Assembly (NCBI GenBank): GCA_030544215.1
Contig: JARZZO010000014.1
Span: 42,437,734-42,501,733, forward strand
Length of the DNA stretch: 64,000 nucleotides
From: Zantedeschia hybrid cultivar
Lineage: Eukaryota > Streptophyta > Magnoliopsida > Alismatales > Araceae
Direction of reading: 5' to 3'
The notes beneath the pieces were generated by a model that worked only from the letters and a program-made list of their open reading frames with translations, searched no databases and was not told the origin of the DNA. The position numbers and the translations under genes were made by a program. Below are positions 29,810 to 42,578 of the stretch, piece by piece (the first letter of the stretch is position 1; every line of letters starts with the position of its first letter).

Positions 29810-31988
29810 TGTAACGACCCGCCATCCTATAATCGGGGATCCGATTACTAAATGGGTACCGAATCATTAATTTGGAGCCAAACCAGGATCTAGATAAGTC
29901 TGGAAAATAAATAATAAACTAAGCTAAACATTCACATCGCATTGAATTGAAAAGGAAGTGCAAGAATTAAAAATTATTACAATGCGACTCGACTCAGCAA
30001 ATAATTACATATTCCAACTGAAAAGAAATAATTAAGCATACATACTAGAAAATAAAATAACAACTACATCGGGGCATACCCCGGAATAGCGGCTGCTGGT
30101 GCGCAACCCAAGACAACACTCTCCTCGCTACTCCTACCTGGAACCCTCACTTGAAATCCGCAGGGGTGAGTCTTATCGAAAAGACTCAGTAGGGATCCTT
30201 TGATCCCCACCGGCCACTCACGCACCCACAAGTGCAGTAACACAAGTATAAATAATTTAAGCAAGTAAGGAAATAAACATAATTCCTAAATTTCGATATA
30301 AAACACATGCAATCGAAATATAACATGCACAATTCTGAAATCATTTTACCACGGAACTCACAACCAGCGTTTCGGCAAAACACGCCAACCATAAGGCCGA
30401 ACACGGGAAACACCGACCCGCTAAGACCAAACAGTAACCCTCGGATAGCACGCTAGCTACTCCGGCCCAACTGGCTCTAGGTGGTTTCTGCTTCCCTCAG
30501 CACAAGTGACACTCCAAAGGTACTACTTCTACACCGGTACTAGCTAACTCCGGGGTACACCAGATGACCCTCTCTCTAGGCGTCACCCCACCACTCCCAC
30601 ACCTGCGCTGTGTCCCTCCCACACCGACACAAGGTGCTTAAGCTCTACAACTGTCACTCTAGGTCCACGGTCGCACGAAACACAACACAGTGCGATCCGA
30701 TTACGTAAAATCCTCGTCCTCGAGTACGGTTTCAAGCATGCATTAACCAAACTATTTAATAGTGTAAATACATGTTAATAACATGAATTAATGTGATTCT
30801 GTCTTGAATCGCGTCGCCTATGGTTGACGTCATTTAAGCCTCATAAATTGGTTCATATAAAATGATCCTCGGAAATGGCCTTAAAACGCGTCATCATATG
30901 TAGCCGCCTTTTAAAAGGCGTCGCTGTCCCTAGTCGCCTGATAACGACAAAAACAGAGACAGGCTTCAGGGTGATTTCACTTAAAACGCGTTGTGCATGC
31001 AAGTCGCCGTTCAAAAGGCGTCGCTATCACTGGACGCTCATCAGTCCAGAGACAGAGTCTGTTATTTAGGCCAAATCGCGTCGCAGGTAGAAGCCGCCTT
31101 TCTAAAAGGCGTCGCTGTCCCCCGACGCCATTTAACCCTCACAGACAGGTTCTTCCTCTGCCAACTCCCTATCCATGGGGTGGAATTTCCTCTCCCAAAT
31201 CGTGTAAAACACTAAGAAAAGTGGAGAAGGAGGAGAAGAACCTGAATACCCTTTAAAACTCCCAATTTCTCATTTCATGCAATTAGTGTTTTCACCCCAA
31301 AAACCTCCTAAACATGCTTCAAAGCGGGAAAAACATGGTTTTAAACACAATACAATGGGGATCGTCACCCTACCGGTTACTCGAAGTCCTCCTAGTTCCA
31401 AGCCGCCAACCCGCCTCGCTACACGCCGCCATCGGTACCGCCGTGTACGCCGCTACTCCATCGGGACGTCGGCCGCCGTCCGGAGAGAAGTGCGCCACGG
31501 AGGAAGTGGTGGTGGTAGTGGAGGAAGTTGATAGGTTAATGGAGTGGAGGGAAAGGAGGAATGGGGAGAGGAAAGGAAGGAGAGGGGGAAAGGGTTCGCT
31601 GGAGAGTCGGAGGGAAGAGAGGAGAGAGAAGAGAAAGGAGAGAATAAGGGAAAGGAGGGAGGGTTTGCGGCGTCAAACAGAAGCTGGGTAAAATGCGTCG
31701 TGTAAGCCCGACGTCATTCAGACGATAAGACCGGGCCGTACACTCACAAACCAGAGTCGTACTCTAAATGGCGTCGTCCATCCAAGACGTCATTTAGACG
31801 ATAAGACCGGGGCCGTACTCTCGCGGCCCAAGGCTAGCCCACGTGGCGCCCACGTGGCACAGCCTAAAAACACGTCCACATTGCTGGACGCCGTAAGGAA
31901 ACTAAGTCTCAGCCCCACTAGGGCTCAAATTAAAGGATCCGACCCCGAAACTGACCCGATAACGGGATCCAAAACCTCAATCCTTACA
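29810..31988 (-). repeat. Solo LTR 2, Tekay-family gypsy
   Basis: 2,179 bp, minus orientation, from TGTAACGACCC to TCCTTACA on the plus strand. Flanks are CTACT (29,805-29,809) and CTACG (31,989-31,993), a target duplication with one mismatch. Joining the flanks restores the Tat-1 protease alignment with Tat-2. It contains ten N10 dyads. Confidence 0.92.
30811..31891 (-). repeat. N10 dyads in solo LTR 2
   Basis: Left half-sites (plus-strand coordinates) start at 30811, 30888, 30918, 30988, 31018, 31078, 31109, 31695, 31771 and 31872. All have a 10-bp centre. Three neighbouring pairs have centres 30 or 31 bp apart. Confidence 0.88.
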
Positions 31989-32987
31989 CTACGGTGCGAG
32001 ATGGCCCATCACAGCCGATAGAAGAGGTCCAGAATGAAGAGAGTACACCTGGTACTCACTATGATTTGTTGAAATAGCTGGATAGAACATCGGCACACAT
32101 TTCTATATTAGAGCTGATCAAGAGATCCAAGATCCATCAAGAAGCCCTAATGGACTACTTACAATGGGTAATGGTCAGTGACGACGTGCCAGTAGAAAAG
32201 ATCACCGCATTGTTGGTCCCTTAGGGTGATCAATCCTCTATATCCTTCTATACTTCTGAACTGGCACCGTTGGCAGAAAGGAGCATGGCGTTAAGTATAA
32301 CCGTCAACATATGTAGAAAGGCTGTAGATACATGTCTAGTAGGTACCGGGGTATCTATCAATGTGTTACCACCAAGAACTCTGGAGCTCTGCGGAGTCCC
32401 GAAAGAAAAATAGCTGCCTTCTCCCATTTCTGTCACAGCCTATGATAACTCTTCCCGTTCCCCTCTGGGCATGGTCTATTTGAATTTCATATTCTCGAGA
32501 TCGACCCTTCACTAAAAGGCATACTCGGTCATCCTTACATCAAGTCACTCGAAGCGATTCCTTCAACGAACCACCACTGCCTCAAGTTCCCATACAAAGG
32601 ACGTATCATCAAAGTCACTAGTATGCCTATCCTTGCTGCAACCCACTCACTGAATATAAGTCCAAATCCAGTCCTTCTGACCGCTCAAAGGCCATCCATC
32701 TCTTTATGCCAAACCTACATCCTTTCGGTAGACCCCTTTAAGCATATTATGCCTACATCTTACCCGGTCGATGCCATGAAGCGGGGGAAGTCCATGAGTA
32801 CCCCAGGCTGGAACATCATGCTGAAGGTGGGATATCAACTTGTAAAGGGTCTGGGCACCCGGTTGCAAGGAAGAACTAAACCAGTGACATATGAGAGAAG
32901 GATATCTGGCAGCGGCCTAGGCTATAGGCCGGAGAAAGTGAGGCATAATATTGTTGAACAACAAGTGGGCGAAGATGGTCTGAAGAT

Positions 32988-33800
32988 ATGGAAGCAATGG
33001 CTACCCCTTGCAAAGAAAATCGGGATCCCCTGACTTGGACCTTGTTCACTCATTTTGTTAAAGGGCCCATGATTCAACATGACCATGATAATACAATAGT
33101 GATTACCTCTCATTTTGACCTGCATGATATATATGGGAAGGATCTGGCGAGACATTGTTCACAACTGTTGATATACCAGTCCTTGGAGGCTCTGCGGCCG
33201 ATGAAGAGGAGGAAGACTCAAGATCCAGAATGTGAGTGGTACCGCTGGTTTGATACATGGGACCTGTATATTGCACTGAACAGGATATTATTAAATCCAT
33301 CAGAACCAAAGTGGCCGCCACTGATAGATAAATTAATTGAAAGGCCCGGGGCCATCTTTGATAAAAGGATTTTGCTGACTGAAGAAACTGATGAAGGGGA
33401 GCCGGTTGACCCTTATGAAACCGGATTCACCACTGTTCTTCTATGGAGAGGAATCTATCCCTCTCATGTTTTCACCCTCCACACTCTGTTCCGCACTCTA
33501 CTCCTGACTCCGACTTGGTCGCGGGTCATTACTGAAGACATCCCACGGGCTCGACCCATTATTGTTACTCTGTCCCCACAGGACCTTATTCTTCATATTC
33601 CTCTCAATCTTGAGAGGATCTACTATCTGATATGGGACATACTGTTGTATGATTCCCCCAATCCCTTGGCGCTGGCACCAGTACCTCCATCATTCCATTC
33701 TCCCCCTATTCATATCTATTCTTGCTTTATGATAAACCTAGATAATTCAAAAAAAAAAAAACGCCAATTTGGCAACTTCTTCCTCCCAAATCCTCGTTGA
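32988..33800 (+). pseudogene. Tat-1 copy of an unrecognised domain between G-patch and RT
   Basis: An open stretch of 270 codons with a close counterpart in Tat-2 (58,113-59,000). Shared blocks include DPLTWTL.THFVKGP, DPECEWYRWFD, DLYIALNR, EPKWPP.ID.LIE, GAIFDKRILL and TLFRTLLLTPTWSRVI. I do not recognise the family. The composition is that of a soluble globular protein and there is no signal peptide or clear membrane segment. It ends in an A-run, after which the coding frame changes. Confidence 0.6.
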
Positions 33801-34430
33801 GGAAACTTCATATTTGCCCAATTGTCCCCCATTGCGCGGGACGTTCGGACAAGATTCCCCTCTAGATCTGCTTTGTCCCTCCTTTCAGGAGGATTCACCT
33901 GTATTCTCTCATGTACCCCTTGATTTTTATCGTTCTTCGTCCTCATTAGGTCAGGATAGGGAGTCTAGTGTAGTTAGGGAGTCTAGTTCTAGGTAGGTCA
34001 ATCAGGTTAGGAAGTCTAAGGGTAGACGAGTTCCGAATAGATACCTCCAAGATCTAGCTTTAAGATGCATTTCTTGCTCCCAGATCCCTCAGCTGTTAGA
34101 AGATCCCATTCAGATGCCAGAAGAATGTGAAGTTGATGAGTTAGTCGATGATAGGTACGGGATATATGAGTTGTTACATGAGAAATACCCTATTAATGAA
34201 GAAGGAGAAGACGATGAGGACGCGGCTGAGGCGTATGCCAATGGAGTGAAGAGATTTCATGAACTCTCAGCTACTGTAGAAGAGCGTACCAAAGAGATCA
34301 ATCTAGGAACTGAAGATGAACCTAAGGTTGTCCTCGTCAGTAAGAACCTGTCTAAAGTAGACGAAGAGGCGGTGGTCCAAGTTCTCAATGATTATAAAGA
34401 TACTTTCTCCTGGAGTTATGAAGATATGCC
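33769..34430 (+). pseudogene. pol: Tat-1 linker before RT
   Basis: The acidic linker (EGEDDEDAAEAYANGVKRF, then EINLGTEDEPKVVLVSKNLS) typical of the stretch before RT in Tat elements. A stop lies at about 33,997 and a frame change against the upstream frame at the A-run near 33,751. It corresponds to 57,556-58,164 of Tat-2. Confidence 0.7.
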
Positions 34431-35768
34431 GGGACTAGATTGTTCCTTAGTGGAACATCGATTGACATTGAAAGATGGAGTTAGTCCGGTTAAACAAAAG
34501 TTAAGGCGATTCCACCCTCAAATGGCATTGAAAATGAAAGAAGAGGTCGATAAGCTGCATAAAGCCAAATTCATTAGAGTTGTCCTCTATCCGCAATGGG
34601 TGGCTAATATAGTTCCGGTTATGAAAAAGGACAGGAAAGTCAGAATTTGTATTAATTTCCAAGCTTTGAACCGGGCATGTCCTAAAGACAACTTTCCACT
34701 GCCTCACATAGATGTACTCATTGACAACATGGCTGGCTATGAAACATTGTCATTTATGGATGGGTTCTCAGGGTATAATTAGATTAAGTTGGCAGAAGAG
34801 GATCAAGAAAAAATATCGTTCACCACACCTTGGGGAACTTATTGCTATGTCGTTATGCCATTTGTCTTGAAAAATGCTGAGCCACTTATCAGAGAGCCAT
34901 GATGGAAATATTCCATGACATGATGCACATTGACTTAGAAGTATATGTAGATGATTTGCTGGCAAAATCCTAGACTAAAGCTGAGCATGCAAGAATTATG
35001 GCAAAGGTTTTGGAGAGTTCAAGAGAGTACCAGTTGAAGATGAATCCAAAGAAGTGTGTATTCGGAGTATCATCAGGAAAGTTATTGGGATTTATTGAAG
35101 GTAAACGGGGTATTGAGATCGATCCCAACAAGGTAAAGGCTATCAGAGAGATGCCACCTCCTAAGAATTTGAAAGAATTAAGAAGATTGATCAGGAGGTT
35201 GCAGTTTATTCGCCGCTTCGTCTCCCAGCATTCACAAAGGTGTAAGCCGTTCTACGAGCTTATTAAGCCACGAGTCAAGTTTGATTGGGACGATAAGTGC
35301 CAGGAGGCATTTAATGGGTTAAAGGATTATTTGGCAAGTCTTCCTGTCTTGAGACCACCATCTTCGGACAAACCTTTGATTCTATATATTTCTGTTCTGG
35401 ATGATGTGGTGGGTGCTGTCTTAGCACAAGAAGATGAAGAAGGAAAGGAGAGGGCAGCCTATTATCTCTCCAAACTTCTCAACCCTGCGGAACAAAGATA
35501 CATGGCGATGGAGAAAACATGTGCAGCACTTGTCTGGGTAGTTCAGAAACTGAAGCATTATTTTCTGGCTCATGAAGTCCATCTCATCGCTAGGATGAAT
35601 CCCATTAAGTTTCTTCTTGAGAGATCCATCCTCACTGTTAGGTTAGCACGTTGGCAGAGCTTTCTATCCCAATTTGATATCACCTACATTCAGCAGAAAG
35701 CAATTAAAGGCCATGCCATAGCAGAACATCTTGCTCATCACCCTCTTCCTCGATTTGATCCAGTCTGA
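34431..35768 (+). pseudogene. pol: Tat-1 reverse transcriptase and gypsy RNase H, broken
   Basis: RT motifs: KDRKVRICINF, FPLPHIDVLID, FMDGFSGYN, then a stop at 34,783 (TAG where Tat-2 reads Gln), a small deletion near 34,885, and the catalytic YVDD at 34,944-34,955. The thumb region and gypsy-type RNase H follow (LILYISVLDDVVGAVLAQ, MEKTCAALVW, HEVHLIARMNPIKF). A TGA at 35,766-35,768 precedes the second RNase H. Confidence 0.9.
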
Positions 35769-35789
35769 TCAGAGTTTCCAGATGAGGAA

Positions 35790-36240
35790 TTGATGTCCAT
35801 AGACAGAATCAATGATGATATGTGGACTCTACATTTTGATGGAGCTCTGAACTCTCATGGTAAGGGCATCGGCATTATTCTCCTATCACCTGAAGTTGTC
35901 ACCATTCCACAAGCCTTTCAACTTGATTTCTATGTCACCAACAACATAGCTGAATATGAGGATCTCCTTGCTGGCCTCGAGGCCACTCATCTCCATGGTG
36001 CCACCAAACTGAGAATTATGGGTGATAGTCAGCTAATTCTTCGCCAAGTGCTTACTAAGTATCGCACCCTTGATCCCAAGCTTAAGCCCTATCAGGAACT
36101 CACTTCAGCTTATGCCAAGCTTTTCACCAAACTAATCTTTGTCCATGTTCCTCGAAATTATAACATTCTACTTGACGCTTTAGCTTCTCTCGCATCTTCT
36201 CTAAATTTCCCGATCAGTAGGCAATTTGAGTCGATCATTG
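35790..36240 (+). pseudogene. pol: Tat-1 second RNase H (archaeal type)
   Basis: WTLHFDGALNSHGKGIGII, NNIAEYEDLLAGLEA, GDSQLILRQV and DALASLASS give the four acidic positions of an archaeal/plant-type RNase H. This domain follows the ordinary gypsy RNase H and precedes integrase, the arrangement known from the plant Tat lineage. Confidence 0.88.
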
Positions 36241-37293
36241 TTCACATGCATCTTTCTCCTGCCGTGAAAGACCCTTCCTTCCTTAAGGTTAAAGAGAAAC
36301 TGTTGAAGAATGTTAGAGATTGGGATATTGTAGAAGAGAGAGAAATTATGTTGCTAGATTGGGAAAAAGAAATGGAAGATGAGGATAAACCATGGTATTA
36401 TGAGATTGCTAAGTACTGTGAAGATCAGTCATACCCCGAAGAGGCCACTACTGAGGAGAAAAGGGCTATCAGGAGAGTTGCTCAGAGATACACCTCAGTT
36501 GGAGGAACTCTATATAAACGTGGATTTGATGGTGTTCTCTTGAGATGTCTGGATGAAGATGAGCTTTGGAAGATTATAGAAGGAGCTCATGCCGGAGTTT
36601 GTGGTGGCCATGTTAACGGACAAATGCTATCAAAGAAAATCCTTAGACAAGGATATTATTGCCTAACTATGGAAGAAGATTGTGTAGGATATGTCTGTAG
36701 GTGTACTAAGTGTCAACTTCACACCGATAAGATCCATTCTCCCGCATCTTCACTCCATCCTGTTTCATCCCCATGGCCTTTCTCCATGTAGGCATTTGAC
36801 ATCATTGGACCCCTTGGTAATCCTAATTCCGCTACCAAGTAAAAATCTTTTATTCTCATGACAATGGAATACTTCACCAAGTGGGCGGAAGCTGAAGCAT
36901 ACACGGAGATCAAAGCATCAACGGTCTGCAAGTTCATCATGAGGAACATCATCACCAGATTCGGAATTCCAAGCACTATTGTTACTGACAATGGACCGCA
37001 GTTCATATCACAAGAGTTAAAGGATCTCTGCAACATGTATAAAATTGCATTGCATCATTTATCTCCTTATTCTCCGCAAGGCAATGGCCAAGCAGAAGCA
37101 ACCAACAAGGCTCTAATAAAAATTATCAAGAAAACGTGTAAGTCTAATAAATTTCGGACTGGCCAGAAAAATTAATTGAGGCTCTATGGGCATACAGAAC
37201 TTCAATCCGCACACCCACTGGGCAAACTCCTTATTTTTTGACATTTGGAATGGAGGCGGTAGTTCTATATGAAGTCCTCATCCCATTATTAAG

Positions 37294-39480
37294 TGTAAGG
37301 ATTGAGGTTTCAGATCCAGTTATCGTGTCAGTTTCAGTGTCAGACCCCTTGGTTTGGGCCCTTGTGGGGCTGGGCCATGGGTTCTTTTTCACGTTGAGCC
37401 TGCGAGACGCGGTTCAAACGGCGTCCGGTTAGGGGGACGCGTTTTAGAGTGTGCCATGTGGGCGCCACGTGGGCCGATTTTCAAACAACGTCCGGTTAGG
37501 GGGACGCGTTTTAGAGTGTGCTACGTGGGCGCCACGTAGGCCGATTTTGGGCCGCGAGAGTACGACTCTGGTCTTATCGTTTGAATGGCATCTTGTATGG
37601 TCGACGCCATTAAGAGTACAGCCCTGGTATGTCAGTGTACGAACCCGTCTTGTCGTCTGATTGGTGTCGGTCTTAGACGACGCGTTTTAGCGAGTTTCGG
37701 TTGATGCACCGAAGCTCTCCTTCCTTTCTCTCATTCTCTCCATTTCTCTCTCTCTCCTCCCTCTCCCCTCCGATCCATCCGACGCCCCCTTCCCCTTCTC
37801 CTTCTTTTCCACTCCCCATTCCTCCTCTCCCTCCACTCCATCAACCTCCTAACTTCTCCCGCCATCTCCTCCGCGGCACATTTCTCTCCGGACGGCGGCC
37901 ACAACGGTACCGGTGGAGTGACGACGTCCACAACGGTACCGGTGGCGGCTTGTGGCGTGGCGGTTCGGCAGCTTGGAGCTCGGAGGAGTTCAAGTAACCG
38001 GTAGGGTGATGATCCTCGCGGTGTTTTGTTTAAAATCATGATTTTTTCCGCTTTGAAAGCATGAAATGTGTATGGGTGCTTCTGGGGTAGAAAGTATATT
38101 CTAAGGGATTATTTATGAAAATAATTAGGCTTCTCTCCTACTTTCTCCATGTTTTTGACATTTTTTGTGCGATTTGGGGGGAGAAATCCCACATTGTAAC
38201 TCGGCGGAGGCCGAAGGGAACCTGTCTATGTGCGTTAAATGGCGTCTAGGGACAGCGACACCATTTTAAATGGCGGCTACCACCCGAGACGCGATTAAGC
38301 CCAGATAAGGGATTCTGTCTCTATTTTAAATAGTGTCCAGGGACAGCGACGCCATTTAAATGGCGGCTGCCAGGGGCGACGCGTTTTAGGCCATATTCTG
38401 AGGCCAATTTTTCGTATGAACCAGTTTAGGGGTCTTGAATGACGTCGGCTATGGGCGACGCGATTCAAGACAGAACCTCATTAATCTATGCAATTAATAC
38501 GTGTTTACATTATTAGATAGTTTGGTTAAATGCATGCTTAAAAACGTACTCGAGGACGAGGGTTTCTACGTGATCGGATCGCATTGTGTTGTATTTCGTG
38601 CGACCGTGGACCTAGAGTGACAGTTGTTAGCGCTTAGGTACCCTGTGTCGGTGTGGGAGTGACACGACGTCGGTGTGGGAGTGGTGGGGTGACTCCTAGA
38701 GAGATGGTCACCGGGTGTACCCTAGGGTATAGCTAATACCGGTTTAGGAGTGGTACATTCGGAGTGTCACTCGTGTTGGGGGAAGCAGAACCACCTAGAG
38801 CTAGACAGGCCGGAGTAGCCAACGCGCTATCCAAGGGGTTGTTGTTTGGTCCCAGCGGGTCGGTGTTTTCTGCGTTCGGCCGCGTGGTTTGTGTGTTTAG
38901 CCAAGACGCTGGTTGTGGACTCCGTAGTGGAGTGGTTTCAGAGTTGTGCATGTTACATTTATGATTGCATGCGTTTTATATTGAAATTTGGGAATCTTTG
39001 GGAGTTGTGTTTACTGCTTTATTTATTTAAATTGCCTATATTTGTGTTGTTACTCTTGTGGGTGCGTGAGTGGGTGGTGGGGATCAAATGATCCCTATTG
39101 AGTCCATTTCGATAAGACTCACCCCTGCGGTTTTCAGATGAGGGTTCCAGGCAGGCGTAGTGTGGAGGGTTTTGTCTCGAGTTACGCGCCAGCAGCCACC
39201 GTTCCGGGGTATGCCCCGATGTAGTTGTCATTTTCCTTTTAGGCCTGTATACTTAATTACTTCTTTTCAGTTGGAATATGTAATTATTTGCTGAGTCAAG
39301 TCGAATTGTACTAATTTTCAATTCCTGCACTTTCTTTACAATTCAATATGATGTGGATGTGTAGTTTAGTCTATCATTTATTTCTCAGACTTATCAAGAT
39401 CCTGATTTGGTTCTAAATTTTAATGATTCGGTACCCATTTAGTAATCGGATCTCCGATTATAGGGTGGCGGGTCATTACA
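37294..39480 (+). repeat. Solo LTR 3, Tekay-family gypsy
   Basis: 2,187 bp, plus orientation, from TGTAAGGATTG to GGGTCATTACA, with a perfect target duplication TTAAG (37,289-37,293 and 39,481-39,485). The integrase reading of Tat-1 is continuous across the joined flanks. Ten N10 dyads lie at 37,391-38,461. Confidence 0.94.
37391..38461 (+). repeat. N10 dyads in solo LTR 3
   Basis: Left half-sites start at 37391, 37421, 37488, 37588, 37664, 38242, 38273, 38333, 38363 and 38442. All keep a 10-bp centre. Neighbouring pairs are 30 or 31 bp apart (37,391/37,421; 38,242/38,273; 38,333/38,363). Some half-sites read GTGTC or GACAC, as expected from CG decay. Confidence 0.88.
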
Positions 39481-39840
39481 TTAAGAGTACAACTGAGCAA
39501 GGAATTCTTTATTGATGAGCATCGCTCCGCATTCCTCGCTCAGTTGGAATTCTTAGATGAGAAAAGATGGTCAGCCGCTAATCATGCAAGAGTATATCAG
39601 AATAGATTAGCATGTTTTTATCAAAAGAAAGTCATTGAACGAAAGTTTAAAGTTGGTTAAATAGTTGTAAAAAGGATCTTTGTAAAACCTAGTGGTCCAC
39701 GTTCTAAGCTCCAATCCAACTAGGAAGGATCATATGTCATATCGCATGCTTTCCCTGGTAACGCCTATCGTTTAGTTAATACAGAAGGGCAAGAATTATC
39801 TCATCCCTAGAATGATTTATATCTTAAGAAATATTACCCT

Positions 39841-40882
39841 TAGTTTAAGCGATCAGTATGGTGCAAGGACCAGTGGAGTCGGAAAACCTGAAAACTCAAA
39901 TTCTCTTATTAGTCTTTGGTAATCTAATTCAAACACATTATTGCACACAAACATGTTTGGTTCGTGAGTAACAAGAGATGTGAAGCCCGAGGAACACCGA
40001 AAACTTGACTAATAGTAGAAAAGTACAACTCATTCTTTCCAAAAGAAAACTTCTGTTTTACTCTCAGCCCACGATATTGTAACAAGGCTTAGAATAGACT
40101 ACTGAAAATACCCTCCATTTTAGTAGCAGGCCGTCATAAAAAGAAAAAGGGGGAGATCCACCCCACAAAAACAAAAGAAAAAGCTAAAGGCAAAAAGCCA
40201 ATAGAAGCAAAAGGCCGCTCAATGTTACAAATATTATCTCAAAAGGCCACAAAATCAAATGAAAAGGGAGCGCAAGATCGTTAAATAGCCCGTAATAGTA
40301 AAAATGACCGAACCCCAATAGATAATCGGGTAAAGGAAGGACATCTTTATGAGTCTCCGAAACCCTCTCGCGGACTTTTTAGACCAATTCTTCCCTTCAT
40401 TCTAAAGAGGTGTACTCCAAATTTGAGGAACGGACGAGGTTGACCAAGGGTCGGACAATCGAATTGGATCACGATTACATACATATTTTAAGCACAATGA
40501 ATTTGGATTAGGTTATTAGAGAATGATTTGGGAATTAAGTTAACAAATGAATCTACTCTTTTGATCCAAGTATCATGATGGTCCTTAGATTAGCCGAATA
40601 TTTCAAAACTACAAAAAAAATTGAATATTTCAAAACTACAAAAAATTGAATATTGAAAAATCACAAAAAATTAAATATGGCAAAACCCCCCAAAAAATTG
40701 GATATTTCTAAAATTACAATTGCAAAACAAAAATATTTCAATTAGCATTTGTTTGTCGCATCATATGTGTGCATCCTTTTTATTTTTCAGTAAGCATTTG
40801 CATGCTTGCATGTTGCATTTTACTTCCTTTTAATTATCTTTATTTGCCTTCATTAAATAAAGGCTTCGCCCCTTGACCTTTA
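39841..40882 (+). other. 3' untranslated region of Tat-1, truncated
   Basis: No gene is seen here. It aligns with 53,270-54,300 of Tat-2 in reverse, including GAGTAACAAGAGATG-like and GGCCGTCATAAAAA stretches and a degenerate set of A/T-rich repeats near 40,600-40,740. The alignment ends at the Copia-D insertion. Confidence 0.75.
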
Positions 40883-42564
40883 TGTTGGGTTCAGTCGTAA
40901 CCCCCGGGAAATCATAGAAGCGGAAGAGCATAAAACAAAATGATTTCCCAAACCGGTTCGACCTCCGATTGATGCAACAAAAACGATCTAAAATAAATCA
41001 CACGAGATTTATCACTTTGCACAGAATATGTTATCCTGTGAAAATCGATGCCGAACTCCACGAAGCTTTGAGCCGTACAAACGTCCAGCCTCTAGCGACG
41101 ATCCACACGAACTCTCACAGCAATGGAGTTCTCCTTCTCCAAACCCGCACAACCTACTAGCCTCAAGAGCTCTGTTGGCAAGAGTGCACCCTTCCAACTT
41201 TTACCTGACGGCCAACCTTTTGCAATGGGTAAAGCATAGCCCGGTTACGGGTTGGAAAATATGGGTTTATAAAGGGTTTAAAGGCGGCAGCTTGAACCGC
41301 CATTTCAGCCAATTCCATCATTTAACCGCCTCGGCTAAAAGTAACTACGGTTAAATGTTAAACCCAATGACCTTTTTATATATCAATATATTATTATTAG
41401 CTCATTTATCAAATAAGTCTAATAATACATATATTATATATATATCATTTATATTATTGTATATATACTTTTAAGCCATTTATAAATTCTTTTCCCAAAA
41501 GAATTTAATACTTTAGTATATTTTTCCATATAATAATATTCCGTTCTACAAGAATTATTTGTGTGTGATCCTTTAGGCCCATTATCACTCTGGTTTAAAG
41601 ATCTATTAACTTCTAATCTAATTAGAAGTGAATTAAACAGGTTATTCCCAATAACCGTTTAATTTGTTCCAAACCTTTTTGATCACGTTGGATCAATCAA
41701 ATTTGCGTGATCCCAGAGGATGCCAGATTCATATTTTCCCTGTTTGGTACTGTAAGTCTTCAGTTACCGTATCGCTATAATCCCTCGCTTATTCTATGAA
41801 TCCGATCCAATCGTGTGGTATGGTTATGTCAAACCACTAGTGATCGTGTTGTCTGACCATGACCTCCATAATAATTTCACGTTCGTTCCAAACGAACCGA
41901 TACCACCCTGGCTAGGGATTTAGTGGAGCGTCCATATCATGACTCATTAACTGTCTGTAATATACCTGACAGTGAGCGATCCCCTCTTGACCATTAACGG
42001 TCTACGCATGTATCCCGATGTGGCTAATAATTCGGTGTTTCATGACTTATGGTTAAAGTCACTTAACCAAACATTAAAATACACCAGTCGTCATGCAAGA
42101 CCTCATTAATATCTCAAGTCAAAAGATCAACGATACTACTGAGACAGATGGATCTTCAGTTGACATTAGGTATAATTAACCATCATAAGATCCATCAGCG
42201 GATCAGTTCAGTGAACATCCTCCCAGGATGAACATCCATACATATGTGCTGGTGCCCCGCACCTATGACCGTGAGATTGGTCATCTACACATCATGCATG
42301 CTGATTTACAAGTAATCAATGTCCCAGAGTGATTACTCTCCTATCAGGAGCAGTTTAAGGTATGTGTCTATATACAGTCAAACTCACATTCGAGATCCCA
42401 TCTTGAAATTGACTTTATAACAACATATCCTAGGGACAACGCAAAGCAATCCACATATTACAAGTTTACGCTCTAATTACCACTTAATTATATTGAACAA
42501 GATTGCACAACACATTGGGCCTACACGGCCCAATATTGGTCTGTAGGACACCCAAAAACTAACA
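40883..42564 (-). repeat. 3' LTR of Copia-D
   Basis: 1,682 bp. On the minus strand it starts TGTTAGTTTTTGG and ends GAACCCAACA. The copia U3 core GTTCACTGAACTGATC lies at 42,201-42,216. No gene inside. Confidence 0.88.
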
Positions 42565-42575
42565 ATCTCCCACTT
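42565..42575 (-). promoter_or_regulatory. Polypurine tract of Copia-D
   Basis: The minus strand reads AAGTGGGAGAT directly before TGTTAG, the same tract as in Copia-B. Confidence 0.8.
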
Positions 42576-42578
42576 GTA

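Larger units (their letters stand above)
29735..33033 (+). pseudogene. pol: Tat-1 protease and G-patch region, broken by a solo LTR
   Basis: The frame STIEEHALRSGRIFNKVFPQST is cut at 29,809 and resumes at 31,989 after solo LTR 2. Aspartic protease follows, but the active site reads GTGVS (32,342-32,356) where Tat-2 has DTGAS, so the catalytic aspartate is gone. A deletion or frameshift near 32,480-32,550 removes part of the domain. A G-patch-like segment (GYQLVKGLGTRLQGRTKP, SGLGYRP) ends the region. G-patch motifs next to the protease are known from this lineage. Confidence 0.85.
36270..39840 (+). pseudogene. pol: Tat-1 integrase, broken by a solo LTR
   Basis: The zinc-binding region (HAGVCGGH, CRCTKC) at about 36,588-36,715 is followed by a stop near 36,789 and the core with FDIIGP, VTDNGPQF and NGQAEATNK (D, D, E). 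A frameshift lies near 37,150. The C-terminal part is split at 37,293 by solo LTR 3 and resumes at 39,486 (RVQL.KEF-like, RWSAANHARVYQNR, RIFVKP), with further stops near 39,658 and 39,721. It ends with LKKYYP at about 39,840. Confidence 0.88.
24939..40882 (+). mobile_element. Tat-1: old Tat-lineage Ty3/gypsy element
   Basis: 5' LTR starting TGTAGACACGC, a primer site, gag, protease with G-patch, an unknown domain, RT, gypsy RNase H, a second archaeal-type RNase H, integrase, and part of the 3' untranslated region. The second RNase H is diagnostic of the plant Tat lineage. Two solo LTRs of the Tekay family sit inside it. The element is cut at 40,882 by Copia-D, and no 3' LTR of Tat-1 is found on the other side. 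Every coding domain has stops or frameshifts, and the protease aspartate is lost. It is much more decayed than Tat-2. Confidence 0.9.

Noticed and set aside
32248..32436. Short minus-strand frame opposite the Tat-1 protease.
   Set aside because: It is the complement of a recognisable aspartic protease region.
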